Assembly: GCA_031553565.1 (NCBI GenBank)
Contig: JAVBLK010000035.1
Coordinates: 5,144-69,143 of the forward strand
Direction of reading: 5' to 3'
Origin: JAVBLK01 sp031553565
GTDB lineage: Bacteria; Bacillota; Clostridia; Christensenellales; DUVY01
DNA length: 64,000 bases
In this document: one piece after another, positions 24,747 through 33,668 of the stretch
Position numbering within the stretch: the first letter of the stretch is position 1
How the letters are laid out: the number at the start of each line of letters is the position of its first letter
Made by a program: the position numbers and the translations under genes
Notes under the pieces: model-generated
Databases searched by the model: none
Told to the model about the DNA's origin: nothing
What the model saw: the letters and a program-made list of their open reading frames with translations, nothing else

Positions 24747-25232
24747 TCATGTAAACGGCTTTGTCAGCGCATCCCTCCACAGGTCGATTTTAAACCGCGC
24801 GTTGGCAGGGCTGGTCGACGGGCAGGCAAAGTATTCTACATTTACGCTGTTTATAAAGTACTTTTTATAAATCGCGGCGGCTTTTGTGCCGTTTAATATG
24901 ATCCTCCGGATCGATGGATTGCTTTCAAGAAAACCGGCAAGGTCAATAACGGCCGGATCCTTTATGTTTTGATCAAGGCTGCCCTCCCGCAGGCAGGACT
25001 CGACGGTATCCCACAGCGCAAGGCGATGCTTTACAACGAGCTGTTTCCGCGCGTGCTTGTCGCGTTGTAAAAACCCCGGCTCGTTATATATCCCGGCAAG
25101 CACTTTCCAGAATCTGTTCTGCGGGTGCCAGTAATAGAACTCCGCCTTCAGCGACTCGCCGCCGGGAAAGGTTCCCAAAATCAATATCCTGCCGCCCTCG
25201 CATATGGGCGCGATGGGGTTGGACATACGCAT
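24747..25232 (-). CDS. uracil-DNA glycosylase superfamily protein (DNA-deoxyinosine glycosylase type)
   Basis: 161 aa. Motif ILILGTFPGGESLKAEFYYW near residue 16 followed by HPQNRFWKVLAGI, the pattern of the small UDG-fold enzymes annotated as DNA-deoxyinosine or mismatch-type glycosylases. RRIILNGTKAAAIYKKY near residue 110 and PSTSPANA near residue 140 are the conserved later blocks; the final motif has Ser-Pro-Ala-Asn as in this subgroup. It would remove deaminated bases in base-excision repair. Start at 25232: the ATG lies exactly where transcription should begin, with no leader or Shine-Dalgarno. A second ATG is two codons further in. Confidence 0.8.
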   Translation of the reverse strand: MRMSNPIAPICEGGRILILGTFPGGESLKAEFYYWHPQNRFWKVLAGIYNEPGFLQRDKHARKQLVVKHRLALWDTVESCLREGSLDQNIKDPAVIDLAGFLESNPSIRRIILNGTKAAAIYKKYFINSVNVEYFACPSTSPANARFKIDLWRDALTKPFT

Positions 25233-25238
25233 ATTTCT

Positions 25239-25247
25239 ATTATACCA
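25239..25247 (-). promoter_or_regulatory. extended -10 promoter of the UDG-fold gene, leaderless
   Basis: Minus strand TGGTATAAT, then six bases, then ATG. An extended -10 could serve without a -35, and none is evident. The predicted first transcribed base is the A of the start codon. Confidence 0.6.
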
Positions 25248-25422
25248 TGCTTACGAAATATTCTGCGCAAAAAAATGCCTGCGCTTATGCTGTTTGGGGT
25301 AATATTGAGCCGCGGCTAAAACGTCAAGGTCTTTTTTACTTAAAATCCCCGTGTTTTCAGATGGTTCTGCCCTTAAAAATCCACTCGTAAATAAAGCGAC
25401 AGATTTAAACGCTGATTAGTAT

Positions 25423-25587
25423 TAGGTAACCGCTGAATAATTCGGAATAATTTATAGCGGCGTCTTTTTTGTCATAAAAAGTCTTCTTCTCTCGCCAATA
25501 CCTTCGGGTATTGCCTTCGAAAACAAGCCGTTTTCTGTCTTAAAAATACTTGCTCTAAATTAACCTCATTTATTCAGCGTTTACTTA
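25423..25587 (+). mobile_element. family A foldback element, copy A5, with a UUCG-capped apical hairpin
   Basis: Starts TAGGTAACCGCTGAATAA and ends CATTTATTCAGCGTTTACTTA. The apex reads CAATACC-TTCG-GGTATTG rather than AATAGT-TCT-ACTATT: both strands of the stem changed together and the loop became a UUCG tetraloop. Lies between divergent genes at 25232 and 25822. Confidence 0.8.
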
Positions 25588-25696
25588 GAAATTGAATTAC
25601 TGCAGCAAGAATTTTTTTTCGGGAAGTATTCTATAAATATGCGTTTTATCAACTACTCTGCGGTCCGACATAGTACTTTGCAATGTATTATAGAAC

Positions 25697-25747
25697 AAAA
25701 TATGAGTATTTACAATAAACGAGCCTTAAAACAGCTCATATTTTTTA
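25697..25747. other. AT-rich inverted repeat
   Basis: AAAATATGAG and CTCATATTTT, 28 bp apart, followed by T6 on the + strand. Could be a weak terminator or a cruciform; nothing else is recognised in 25588-25821. Confidence 0.35.
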
Positions 25748-25821
25748 TAATTTCTTTTGGCCAAGATCCGGCATATTTCGCGAGGTTAAAAGCCATTGCC
25801 GCGGCATAAACTAGCCTTATA

Positions 25822-26574
25822 ATGTGGGAACTTAATATCAGCGTGGATAACAATAAATCGGACAGCCTGACGGGGATAGAGGGCAGGATAAGGCCGTTCG
25901 TCCGCCCCGGTAAGGGTATTATGATCCTCGACAGAGAGCGTGGTCGTACATACCTTTCGATCGCGTGCGAGGAAGACTTATGCGAGCGGCTGCAACGGGA
26001 ACTACGCGAAGCTGTCAGCGACGCGATCACGGTAGACTTCAAGGAAAAATTCCTGCTGCGCCACAGCCGTCTGCCGAAAGCCAACAAAATCAACTATAAC
26101 GCTTTTTTAAAGGCGCTGGTCGCGTTTGACCGGGAATGGGATAGGGAATTAGTTTTAAAAAACCTTGTGTATAAGGATGAACTTCTTTTGGACGGCTTTT
26201 ACAACTTCCGTTTAAAGGAACTGCGCGAAAAATGGCAGGAGGTCTGCGACCTTGCCAACCAGAACAGCGGCTACCTCGAATATCACGAAACTTTTTTAGA
26301 GCTTCTGCGTTTTCTGGTGCAGACCATCGACACCAAGGAAAAGCACATAACGATTGTAAAGGAAAAGGACGAATACGGCTTTTTGAACGCTGACGGCAAA
26401 GCGGTCAACCGGCAGAAGCTGAAGCTTGACAGAACGATAACAGACGAGACCCTGCTGCCCAACCTTATCACGGTCGCCCCGAAAGAGATCCGCCTGCTTA
26501 ACTGTCAAATTCCCGATTATGTAAAAAACCTGATGTCGTGCATCTTCAACGTCAAAACCGGGATAGGGAACTAG
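25822..26574 (+). CDS. YtxC-like sporulation-associated protein
   Basis: About 250 aa, cytosolic. The pattern DGFYNFRLKELREKWQEVCDLAN near residue 120, the later FLELLRFLVQTIDTKEKHITIV, and the C-terminal LPNLITVAPKEIRLLNC fit the YtxC family, uncharacterised proteins mostly from endospore formers. The start is uncertain: the ATG at 25822 has no Shine-Dalgarno, and a TTGCCG-16-TATAAT promoter match overlaps that ATG (25818-25823). A GUG at 25843 is an alternative. Convergent with leuB. Confidence 0.65.
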   Translation: MWELNISVDNNKSDSLTGIEGRIRPFVRPGKGIMILDRERGRTYLSIACEEDLCERLQRELREAVSDAITVDFKEKFLLRHSRLPKANKINYNAFLKALVAFDREWDRELVLKNLVYKDELLLDGFYNFRLKELREKWQEVCDLANQNSGYLEYHETFLELLRFLVQTIDTKEKHITIVKEKDEYGFLNADGKAVNRQKLKLDRTITDETLLPNLITVAPKEIRLLNCQIPDYVKNLMSCIFNVKTGIGN

Positions 26575-26622
26575 CTGCCGGGATATGGCTCCTTGACTGA
26601 TAACCAAAATCAAAATATATTT

Positions 26623-27699
26623 CTATATTAAGCTGGCAATAAGCGCACCCATTTCGTGGCACCCTATTATCTCGCTGTCCGGCTCGGCAATGTCGGCGGT
26701 GCGCATTTTTGTTTCGGACAGAGCCTTATTTATCGCCGACTCGACCGCGTCAGCCTCTTTCGGAAGATCAAGCGACGTGCGCAGCATCATCGCGCAGGAG
26801 AGGATCGTTGCGATCGGGTTGGCCTTGTTCTGCCCCGCGATATCGGGCGCGCTGCCGTGGATAGGCTCGTAAAGGCCCAGCTTGCCCGCGCCCAGTGACG
26901 AGCTGGCCAAGAGGCCGATACTGCCCGTGATCATTGCGGCTTCGTCGGAAAGAATGTCGCCGAACATATTGCTGGTCACGATGACGTCGAACTGCGAAGG
27001 GTTTTTGACCAACTGCATCGCCGCGTTATCGACCAGCATGTCGATGACGGTGACGCCTGGGAATTCCGCGGCCATCTCATGGACGACCTTCCGCCACAAA
27101 CGGCTGCTCTCTAATACGTTGGCTTTATCTATGCTGTGCAAGACCTTTTTGCGGCTTTGGGCATACTCGAACCCGATCTTGCAAATACGCCTTATCTCGG
27201 TCTCGCTGTAATTTTCGGTGTCGAACGCCTCGCGGCCGTTCCTGCCGGTTTCCTTATATCCGCGTTTGCCGAAATATATGCCGCCGGTCAGCTCGCGCAC
27301 GACGATTATATTGATGCCCTTTGCGGCGATGTCGGCGCGCAGGGGGCAGCTGCCCAATAGCGCGGGGTAGAGGACGGCGGGGCGGATGTTCGCGAAAAGG
27401 TTGAGCGCTTTCCTGATACCCAAAAGCCCTGCCTCCGGACGCAAATTCCCCGGCAGGCCGTCCCATTTCGGGCCTCCGACCGCGCCGAGCAGGACAGAGT
27501 CGCTGCGTTTGCACGCGGAAACAGTCTCTTTCGGCAGCGGCACGCCGGCCGCGTCGATCGCGCAGCCGCCCATCAGTACATGCTTAAACTTGAACGAGTG
27601 CCAGAATTTCTTGCCCACAGCGTTCAAAACGTGTATGGCGGCGTCGGTGATTTCAGGGCCGATCCCGTCCCCTGCGATAACAGCGATCTTAAAGTTCAT
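26623..27699 (-). CDS. leuB: 3-isopropylmalate dehydrogenase
   Basis: Oxidative decarboxylation of 3-isopropylmalate to 2-oxoisocaproate in leucine synthesis; in a citramalate route it also acts on 3-methylmalate to give 2-oxobutyrate. 358 aa. Visible: IAVIAGDGIGPEITDAAIHV at the N-terminus, LLGAVGGPKWD near residue 72, RELTGGIYFG near residue 135, NMFGDILSDEAAMITGSIGL near residue 245, and EPIHGSAPDIAGQNKANP near residue 280. AAAGGA precedes the ATG. Last gene of the minus-strand branched-chain amino acid cluster; family D units separate it from leuD. Confidence 0.96.
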   Translation of the reverse strand: MNFKIAVIAGDGIGPEITDAAIHVLNAVGKKFWHSFKFKHVLMGGCAIDAAGVPLPKETVSACKRSDSVLLGAVGGPKWDGLPGNLRPEAGLLGIRKALNLFANIRPAVLYPALLGSCPLRADIAAKGINIIVVRELTGGIYFGKRGYKETGRNGREAFDTENYSETEIRRICKIGFEYAQSRKKVLHSIDKANVLESSRLWRKVVHEMAAEFPGVTVIDMLVDNAAMQLVKNPSQFDVIVTSNMFGDILSDEAAMITGSIGLLASSSLGAGKLGLYEPIHGSAPDIAGQNKANPIATILSCAMMLRTSLDLPKEADAVESAINKALSETKMRTADIAEPDSEIIGCHEMGALIASLI

Positions 27700-27738
27700 A
27701 GTAAATATATATCCTTTTATAATTAGTAGCCGAATAAA

Positions 27739-27943
27739 GATCCTTCGCTTTGCTCAGGATGACAATTGGCGTCAGGTTTTTCTGATAGATGAAGATGAAT
27801 CATAGCCTTTCAGTGTTTCCTTAAGCTCCTTCGCTTTGCTCAGGATGACAGTTGGCGTCAGGTTTTTCTGATAGATTGTGAAACACAACCTTTCAGCGTT
27901 ACCTTAAGATCCTTCGCTGGGCTTAATATGACAGTTCTATAAA
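27739..27943. repeat. family D units in tandem between leuD and leuB
   Basis: Two units of about 85 bp (27739-27824, 27825-27907) plus a partial third, each starting GATCCTTCGCTTTGCTCAGG. Each full unit ends TTTCAGnGTTnCCTTAA, resembling the right end of family A, which suggests nested insertion. Confidence 0.65.
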
Positions 27944-27973
27944 ATGCGCAGTCGCCTTTTAAAAGCGGACAGG

Positions 27974-28453
27974 TCACTTTTTCAGCTTGTTCAATAAGCC
28001 GCCCGCATTTATTATCTCCTGTATCTCTTTCGGGAAGGGGAGGGTCTTAAAGCTCTTTTTTGTCGTTTCATTTGTGATAACGCCGGTGTTTAAATCCACC
28101 GAAACGGTGTCGCCCTTATTTATACTCTTCACCGCGTCAGGGCATTCTAAGATCGGCAAACCGATATTGATCGAGTTGCGGTAAAAAATCCTTGCAAAGG
28201 TGTTTGCGATAACGCAGGTAATACCTGCGGCCTTGATGGCGATAGGCGCGTGTTCGCGGCTGCTGCCGCATCCGAAGTTATCGGTCGCGACCATGATGTC
28301 GCCGGGCTTTACGCGCTTAATAAAATCCTTATCTATATCCTCCATGCAATGCGCCGCCAATTCCTGATGCGACGTGGTATTAAGGTATCTTGCGGGGATG
28401 ATGACGTCCGTATCGACATTCGCCCCGTATTTATGGACGGTTCCTTTCAACAT
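27974..28453 (-). CDS. leuD: 3-isopropylmalate dehydratase small subunit
   Basis: Swivelling-domain subunit that pairs with LeuC to isomerise 2- to 3-isopropylmalate (and citramalate to 3-methylmalate). 159 aa from the ATG at 28453, chosen for AAGAGGA upstream and because homology begins [20 protein letters not shown]. Visible: [20 protein letters not shown] near residue 50 and [14 protein letters not shown] near residue 82. Downstream of leuC by 63 bp. Normal length for the archaeal/clostridial type. Confidence 0.96.
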   Translation of the reverse strand: MLKGTVHKYGANVDTDVIIPARYLNTTSHQELAAHCMEDIDKDFIKRVKPGDIMVATDNFGCGSSREHAPIAIKAAGITCVIANTFARIFYRNSINIGLPILECPDAVKSINKGDTVSVDLNTGVITNETTKKSFKTLPFPKEIQEIINAGGLLNKLKK

Positions 28454-28516
28454 AATATATATCCTCTTAAAGTTATTGTGCGGGTTCCCGTTTCGCGTCA
28501 ATCGCGAAATATGCCC

Positions 28517-29764
28517 TTATACAGTGATTCTGCCCGCCAATGCGCTGGCGGCCGCGACATACGGCGAGGCCAGATAAACCTCGGACTCCGGGTGCCCCAT
28601 GCGCCCTACAAAGTTGCGGTTTGTGGTTGCGACCGCCCTTTCGCCGGCGGCTAAAATGCCCATATGGCCGCCTAAACACGGGCCGCAGGTTGGGGTGGAT
28701 ACGACCGCGCCGGCCTTTATGAATATTTCAATCAGCCCCTCGCGCAGCGCCTGCAAATATATCTCGTTGGTTGCGGGGATTATGATCGTGCGCACGCCTT
28801 TATGGACGCGCTTGCCCTTCATGATCTCCGCGGCTATCCGTAAATCTGTGATATGCCCGTTTGTGCAGCTGCCGATAACGACCTGGTCGATCGCAATATC
28901 GCCCGCGTTGTCGATAGTGCGCGTGTTGCTGGGCAGGTGGGGGAAGGCAACAGTGGGCTTCAATGCGGCCAGATCGATAACGTATTCTTTTTCATAAGCC
29001 GCGTCCTTATCGGCCTCGAATATAACGGGCGCCCTCTTAAAACGATCCTTCATATATTCTTGAGTTACGCTGTCGACGGGGAAGATCCCGTTCTTTGCGC
29101 CGGCCTCAATAGCCATATTTGCGATCGTGAAGCGGTCGTCGATCGTAAGGTGACGTATACCGTCGCCGAAAAACTCCATAGATTTATAGAGCGCGCCGTC
29201 CACGCCGATAAGGCCGATTATGTGCAAAATAACGTCCTTGCCGCAGACGTTTTTGCCCGGCTTATTGATAAGAGTAAATTTCAGCGCGGCGGGAACCTTG
29301 AACCAGCACTCGCCGCTTGCCATCGCCGCGGCCATATCGGTGCTGCCCACGCCGGTGGAAAATGCGCCCAGGGCGCCGTAGGTGCAGGTATGGCTGTCCG
29401 CGCCGATTATGCAGTCGCCCGCGCCCACGATCCCGCGTTCGGGCAGCAGCGCGTGCTCGATACCCATATCGCCCACGTCGAAGAAGTTATCGATGCCCTG
29501 CTTGTACGCGAACCGGCGCACGCATTTGCATTGCTCCGCGGCCTTTATGTCCTTGTTGGGGGTGAAGTGGTCCATGACCAGCGAAATCTTACTCTGATCC
29601 TTGACCTTTTCTATCCCGGCCTTTTCAAATTCCTTGACGGCGACGGGGGCGGTGATGTCGTTGGCGAGTATCATATCAAGCCTGGCCGTAATCAGCTGTC
29701 CCGCCTTCACCTCTTTTAATCCGGCGTGCGCCGCCAGGATTTTTTGTGTCATTGTCATGCCCAT
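28517..29764 (-). CDS. leuC: 3-isopropylmalate dehydratase large subunit
   Basis: Aconitase-family 4Fe-4S subunit. 415 aa, the shorter clostridial/archaeal form. Cluster-binding cysteines: the single Cys in VIGSCTNG near residue 298 and the pair in [13 protein letters not shown] near residue 357. Other blocks: [38 protein letters not shown] near residue 120. The first of three closely spaced ATGs is used; GGAA is the nearest ribosome-binding match. It serves both leucine and, with CimA, isoleucine synthesis. Confidence 0.96.
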   Translation of the reverse strand: MGMTMTQKILAAHAGLKEVKAGQLITARLDMILANDITAPVAVKEFEKAGIEKVKDQSKISLVMDHFTPNKDIKAAEQCKCVRRFAYKQGIDNFFDVGDMGIEHALLPERGIVGAGDCIIGADSHTCTYGALGAFSTGVGSTDMAAAMASGECWFKVPAALKFTLINKPGKNVCGKDVILHIIGLIGVDGALYKSMEFFGDGIRHLTIDDRFTIANMAIEAGAKNGIFPVDSVTQEYMKDRFKRAPVIFEADKDAAYEKEYVIDLAALKPTVAFPHLPSNTRTIDNAGDIAIDQVVIGSCTNGHITDLRIAAEIMKGKRVHKGVRTIIIPATNEIYLQALREGLIEIFIKAGAVVSTPTCGPCLGGHMGILAAGERAVATTNRNFVGRMGHPESEVYLASPYVAAASALAGRITV

Positions 29765-29778
29765 AAATAAATTCCTTA

Positions 29779-29850
29779 GGCTTTTTTCTTTGAGGCAGCC
29801 TCCATAAACCCGTCAAAAGAAAGCCGCCTAACTGAAAAAGAAAATAAGGA
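29779..29850 (+). repeat. dispersed repeat family B, copy upstream of leuC
   Basis: GGCTTTTTTCTTTGAGG, then AACCCGTCAAAAGAAAGCCG, then GAAAAAGAAAATAAGGA. Lies 15 bp from the leuC start, antisense to it, and beside family A copy A6. Confidence 0.55.
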
Positions 29851-29872
29851 TAATATTTTATTTTCTTTTATT

Positions 29873-30037
29873 TAGGAAACGCTGAATAATTCGGCATAAT
29901 TTACAGCGGCGTCTTTTTCACCTGAAAGCATCTTCTTTCCTTCACAAATAGTTCTACTATTTGCTGCAAAAACAAGCCGTTTTCTGCCTTAAAAATACTT
30001 GCTCTAAATTAACCTCATTTATTCATCGTTTCCTTTA
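29873..30037 (+). mobile_element. family A foldback element, copy A6, between cimA and leuC
   Basis: Starts TAGGAAACGCTGAATAA, ends ATTTATTCATCGTTTCCTTTA. Apical hairpin AAATAGT-tct-ACTATTT. Antisense to the operon. Together with the family B copy it accounts for most of the gap 29765-30178; the rest has no recognised feature. Confidence 0.8.
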
Positions 30038-30178
30038 GAATGTCAGTCGCATTATATCAAAATGTCCGATGCTGTCAGAAGTCTGCTAAAGAGGATCGTT
30101 ATTTCTTGCCCTCTTTTCGCAGCTTGTACTCGTACGTGACCGGACAGGTTTTGTGCACTCAGCCCGTCTTGCGCCCGT

Positions 30179-31768
30179 TTATGTCTTTTTCTTGCCGTCT
30201 TTCATCAGCTTGTACTCTATACTGTCGCACAGGGCGATAAACGAGGCTTTTATAATGTCTGTCGAGACGCCTACCGTCGTCCAGATATCGTGTCCGTCAG
30301 TCGTGGTGATAAGTACGCGCACCTTTGCCGCAGTCGCGGACGCACCGTCAAGCACGCGCACCTTGTAGTCCGACAGCGTCACCTTGCCGATGGAGGGGTA
30401 GAACACGTTCAGCGCCTTTCTTAGAGCCTTGTCCAGCGCGTTGACCGGGCCGTCGCCCTCGGACGAGGTAAACTGCGTCTTAGAGTCCACGCTTATCTTG
30501 ACGGTGGCGATCGCAGAATATGTGTCGATGCCGGAAGACGGCTCCTCCGTCAGCACCTTAAAGCTTATAAGATCAAAGGACGGCTTAAATTTGCCCAACG
30601 CCTTTGTGACCAGCAGCATGAAGCTGCCTTCCGCGCCCTCGAACTGATAGCCCGCCATTTCCATTTCTTTTAAGGTTTTCAGGATAACGGCCGCGCCCTC
30701 GGACTCCTTTGTCACCTCAGGGAAAAACTTCTGTATCTTACTGATGATAGCGTTCCTGCCCGCGATCTCACTGACCAGAAAACGCCGCTCGTTACCGACG
30801 GCGGCGGGGTCGACGTGCTCGAAGGAAACGCTGGACTTCAATACGCCGTCCGCGTGCATCCCCGCCTTGTGAGCAAACGCCGACAGCCCCACAAACGGCG
30901 CGCCGGTCTCCATCGTCACGTTTGCGATATCGGCGACTGCCCGTGCGGTCTGGGTCAGCAGCGCGATATTCTTGTCACTGACGCATTGATATCCGAGTTT
31001 CAGCTGCAATACGCCGATTATGGTCGAGAGGTTGGCGTTGCCGCAGCGTTCGCCGAAGCCTACGAATGTCCCCTGCGCCTGCGACGCGCCGCTCTGCACC
31101 GCCGCAACGGAAGCCGCCACAGCCATGCCGCAGTCATTGTGGCAGTGTATACCGATCTTTTTATCGGGGAAGGCTGCCGCGACCGCTTTTACTACCTCGC
31201 CTATGGTTTTCGGGTCGCCGCCGCCGTTCGTGTCGCACAGGCACAAGACGTCCGCGCCCGCGTCCGCCGCCGCCGAAAGAGCTTTCATGGCGTACCCGGC
31301 GTTATTTTTGTATCCGTCAAAAAAATGCTCGGCGTCGAAAACGACCTGCTTTCCCTTGTGTAAAAGGTATGAAACGGTGTCCGAGATCATACGGAGGTTT
31401 TCATCCAGGGTGGTGTGTATGATTTCGGTAACGTGCAAGTCCCACGACTTTCCGAAAATTGCGACTACAGGCGTGTTTGCGGCAAGAAGCGACTGTAAAT
31501 TAACGTCGTCCTCCGGCCTGATATCCTTTCTGCGGGTCGCGCCGAATGCCGCAAGCTTTGCGTTTTTCAGTTTCAGCCTGCCCGCGCTTTCAAAAAACTG
31601 CAGGTCTTTCGGGTTGCTGCCGGGATTTCCGGCCTCGATATATTTAACGCCGAACGCGTCTAAGGCCTTTACGATTGCCAGCTTATCCTGCACGGAAAAG
31701 TTTATTCCTTCGCCCTGCGCACCGTCGCGCAAGGTAGAGTCATAAATATCGATCAAATTTTTTTTCAT
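30179..31768 (-). CDS. cimA: (R)-citramalate synthase
   Basis: Condenses pyruvate and acetyl-CoA to citramalate, the threonine-independent entry to isoleucine. 529 aa from the ATG at 31768 (MKKNLIDIYDSTLRDGAQGE). HMGL-like barrel with DSTLRDGAQ near residue 9 and metal-binding HCHNDCGMAV near residue 205; C-terminal LeuA-type regulatory domain from about residue 400 (SFDLISFKVLTEE..., ending in the allosteric fold). Residues GAQGEGINFSVQDK match the CimA/LeuA2 branch rather than classical LeuA. A separate leuA lies upstream, so the organism appears to make both products. Upstream ribosome-binding match is weak. Confidence 0.92.
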   Translation of the reverse strand: MKKNLIDIYDSTLRDGAQGEGINFSVQDKLAIVKALDAFGVKYIEAGNPGSNPKDLQFFESAGRLKLKNAKLAAFGATRRKDIRPEDDVNLQSLLAANTPVVAIFGKSWDLHVTEIIHTTLDENLRMISDTVSYLLHKGKQVVFDAEHFFDGYKNNAGYAMKALSAAADAGADVLCLCDTNGGGDPKTIGEVVKAVAAAFPDKKIGIHCHNDCGMAVAASVAAVQSGASQAQGTFVGFGERCGNANLSTIIGVLQLKLGYQCVSDKNIALLTQTARAVADIANVTMETGAPFVGLSAFAHKAGMHADGVLKSSVSFEHVDPAAVGNERRFLVSEIAGRNAIISKIQKFFPEVTKESEGAAVILKTLKEMEMAGYQFEGAEGSFMLLVTKALGKFKPSFDLISFKVLTEEPSSGIDTYSAIATVKISVDSKTQFTSSEGDGPVNALDKALRKALNVFYPSIGKVTLSDYKVRVLDGASATAAKVRVLITTTDGHDIWTTVGVSTDIIKASFIALCDSIEYKLMKDGKKKT

Positions 31769-31879
31769 AATAATAATACCTAACGCTCGGATATACCCAA
31801 CCAGCAAATGCGTCCTGTTCAATCAAATCAAAAAAACAAAAACGAGCAAAGCAAGTTTTTTAACCCTGCTAATTCAGGG

Positions 31880-31995
31880 CGGGAAAAACGGCATAGATGC
31901 GCGGTTTGCTACAGGTTCATACTGGCGGAGCTGTATCGCAATACGCGGAGAAGGAATGGTTCTGCTTCTCGCGCCGGTCCCGCCGCATATTTGGC
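31880..31995 (-). repeat. family C structured element, copy C4, after leuA
   Basis: Read on the minus strand: ATATGCGGCGGGACCGGCGC, GAGAAGCAGAACC, CTCCGCGTATTGCGATACAG, CTCCGCC, AACCTGTAGCAAACCGCGC. Begins at the leuA stop, in the sense orientation of leuA. Its stem is less perfect than in C1 and C2. Confidence 0.65.
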
Positions 31996-33495
31996 TTATT
32001 TCAATTTGTTGACGGCGTCGATATATGCCAGGATCCCGCTCTCGATAACGTCCGTCGATACCCCGCGCCCTACGGCGGTTACTCCGCCGTACGACAGCCG
32101 GACCATGCTTTCGCCCAGAGCGTCGTTGCCGCCCGTTACGGATGTGACATTATAGTCGGATAAGACATATTCCGTCTTTAAGGCCTGATTGACGGCGTTA
32201 AACGCCGCGTCGATCGGACCGTCGCCGTTTGCCGAATGCGTGATGAAGTCGTTTTCGACCCTTAAAATAAGGGACGCGGAGGCAGTGCCCTTGCTGCAGC
32301 TTATACTGAAATTCTCCAAGGCGCAGCGGCGGGGGAGCTGTGTTTTAACGCCCGTGCTTAAAAGCGCTTCGATATCCTTGTCCGAAACGTATTTCTTTTT
32401 ATCAGCCAACACTTTGAACGCGTTGAATGCCTCCGGCAGCTTATCGTCCGGAAGGTCGTAGCCCATAAGCTTCAGGTGCTCGGAAAAAGCGTGCTTGCCG
32501 CTGTGTTTTCCGAGAACGATCCTGTTTTCCGGTATGCCTACCGATTCGGGCGACATGATCTCGTAGGTCTCCCGCTTTGCCAAAACGCCGTGCTGGTGGA
32601 TGCCCGACTCGTGCGCGAAGGCGTTGGCGCCGACGATAGGCTTGGTCGGGTGTATTTTTACGCCTGTGATATTGGACACAAGCCGGCAGGCCTTATATAT
32701 CTCGGTCGTAACGATATCGGTTTTGGCCTCGTAAAAGTGGGGGCGCGTGGCCAGGCCCATGACGATTTCCTCCAAGGAAGAATTGCCCGCGCGCTCTCCT
32801 ATGCCGTTCACAGTACATTCGACCTGTCCCGCGCCGGCAAGAATCATCGAGAGCGAGTTGGCGACGCCCAGGCCGAGGTCGTTGTGGTTGTGCGCCGAGA
32901 AGGTGACTTTTTCCGCGCCGGCGACATTGTTCATAAGATAGCGGATAAGGTCGTGCATTTCCTGCGGCGTGCAGTATCCGACGGTATCAGGGATATTAAT
33001 GGTAGTCGCGCCGTGCTTTACCGCAACCGAGCAGGCCTTTGCCAAAAACTCGCGGTCCGAACGGCTGGCGTCCTCGGCGGAAAACTCGATATCCGGAATA
33101 AAGCTGCGCGCGTATTTGACACTGTCGGCGATCTTTTCCAAGACCGTCTCCGGACTCATCTTCAGCTTGTATTCCATATGCAGCGGGCTTGTGGCCAGGA
33201 ATATATGGATGCGCGGCGCGGCGGCATTTTTCAGCGCATCGTACGCCGCGTCGATATCGCCGCGCGCCGCCCTTGCAAGAGACGCCACGCCGCAGTTCTT
33301 GATGATCCTGGAAACTTCCCTGACCGATTCGAAATCGCCGGGGGAGGAGACGGCAAAACCCGCCTCTATAATATCTACGTTAAGCCGTTCCAGCTGCGCT
33401 GCGACTTCCAGCTTCTCGCCGATAGTCATGCTGCATCCGGGCGACTGCTCGCCGTCCCTTAAAGTAGTATCGAATATCTTAATTTTTCGTGCCAT
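31996..33495 (-). CDS. leuA: 2-isopropylmalate synthase
   Basis: First committed step of leucine synthesis (2-oxoisovalerate plus acetyl-CoA). 499 aa. DTTLRDGEQSPGCSM at residue 9, GFAVSSPGDFE, metal-binding FSAHNHNDLGLGVANS near residue 200, NGIGERAGNSSLEEIVM near residue 228, and a C-terminal allosteric leucine-binding domain from about residue 390. GGAGGGC precedes the ATG. It follows ilvD, with a deleted family A copy and a family C fragment in between, and precedes cimA. Confidence 0.95.
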   Translation of the reverse strand: MARKIKIFDTTLRDGEQSPGCSMTIGEKLEVAAQLERLNVDIIEAGFAVSSPGDFESVREVSRIIKNCGVASLARAARGDIDAAYDALKNAAAPRIHIFLATSPLHMEYKLKMSPETVLEKIADSVKYARSFIPDIEFSAEDASRSDREFLAKACSVAVKHGATTINIPDTVGYCTPQEMHDLIRYLMNNVAGAEKVTFSAHNHNDLGLGVANSLSMILAGAGQVECTVNGIGERAGNSSLEEIVMGLATRPHFYEAKTDIVTTEIYKACRLVSNITGVKIHPTKPIVGANAFAHESGIHQHGVLAKRETYEIMSPESVGIPENRIVLGKHSGKHAFSEHLKLMGYDLPDDKLPEAFNAFKVLADKKKYVSDKDIEALLSTGVKTQLPRRCALENFSISCSKGTASASLILRVENDFITHSANGDGPIDAAFNAVNQALKTEYVLSDYNVTSVTGGNDALGESMVRLSYGGVTAVGRGVSTDVIESGILAYIDAVNKLK

Positions 33496-33536
33496 TATAT
33501 GCCCTCCATAAGCTGGTTTGCGATTAAAAATGCTTT

Positions 33537-33566
33537 CCGCGCCGGTCCCGCCGCAAATACGGCTTT
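33537..33566 (-). repeat. family C fragment C5
   Basis: Minus-strand GTATTTGCGGCGGGACCGGC matches the left arm of family C only. Sense to ilvD, about 100 bp past its stop, after the family A remnant; 40 bp upstream of leuA. Confidence 0.45.
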
Positions 33567-33569
33567 ATT

Positions 33570-33668
33570 TAGGGAAACGCTGAATAATCCGGCATAATTT
33601 ACTGCGGCGTCTTTTTCGTCTGAAAAAAACTTGCTCTAAATTAACCTCATTTATTCATTATTTCCTTA
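33570..33668 (+). mobile_element. family A element with internal deletion, copy A7
   Basis: Both terminal repeats are intact (TAGGGAAACGCTGAATAA and TTTATTCATTATTTCCTTA) but the central part with the apical hairpin is missing, leaving 99 bp. Its final TTA is the complement of the ilvD stop codon. Confidence 0.75.

Noticed and set aside
28853..29719. Long + strand open frame opposite leuC, and similarly 32476-33462 opposite leuA
   Set aside because: Both are mirror frames of conserved enzymes, with no recognisable domain.
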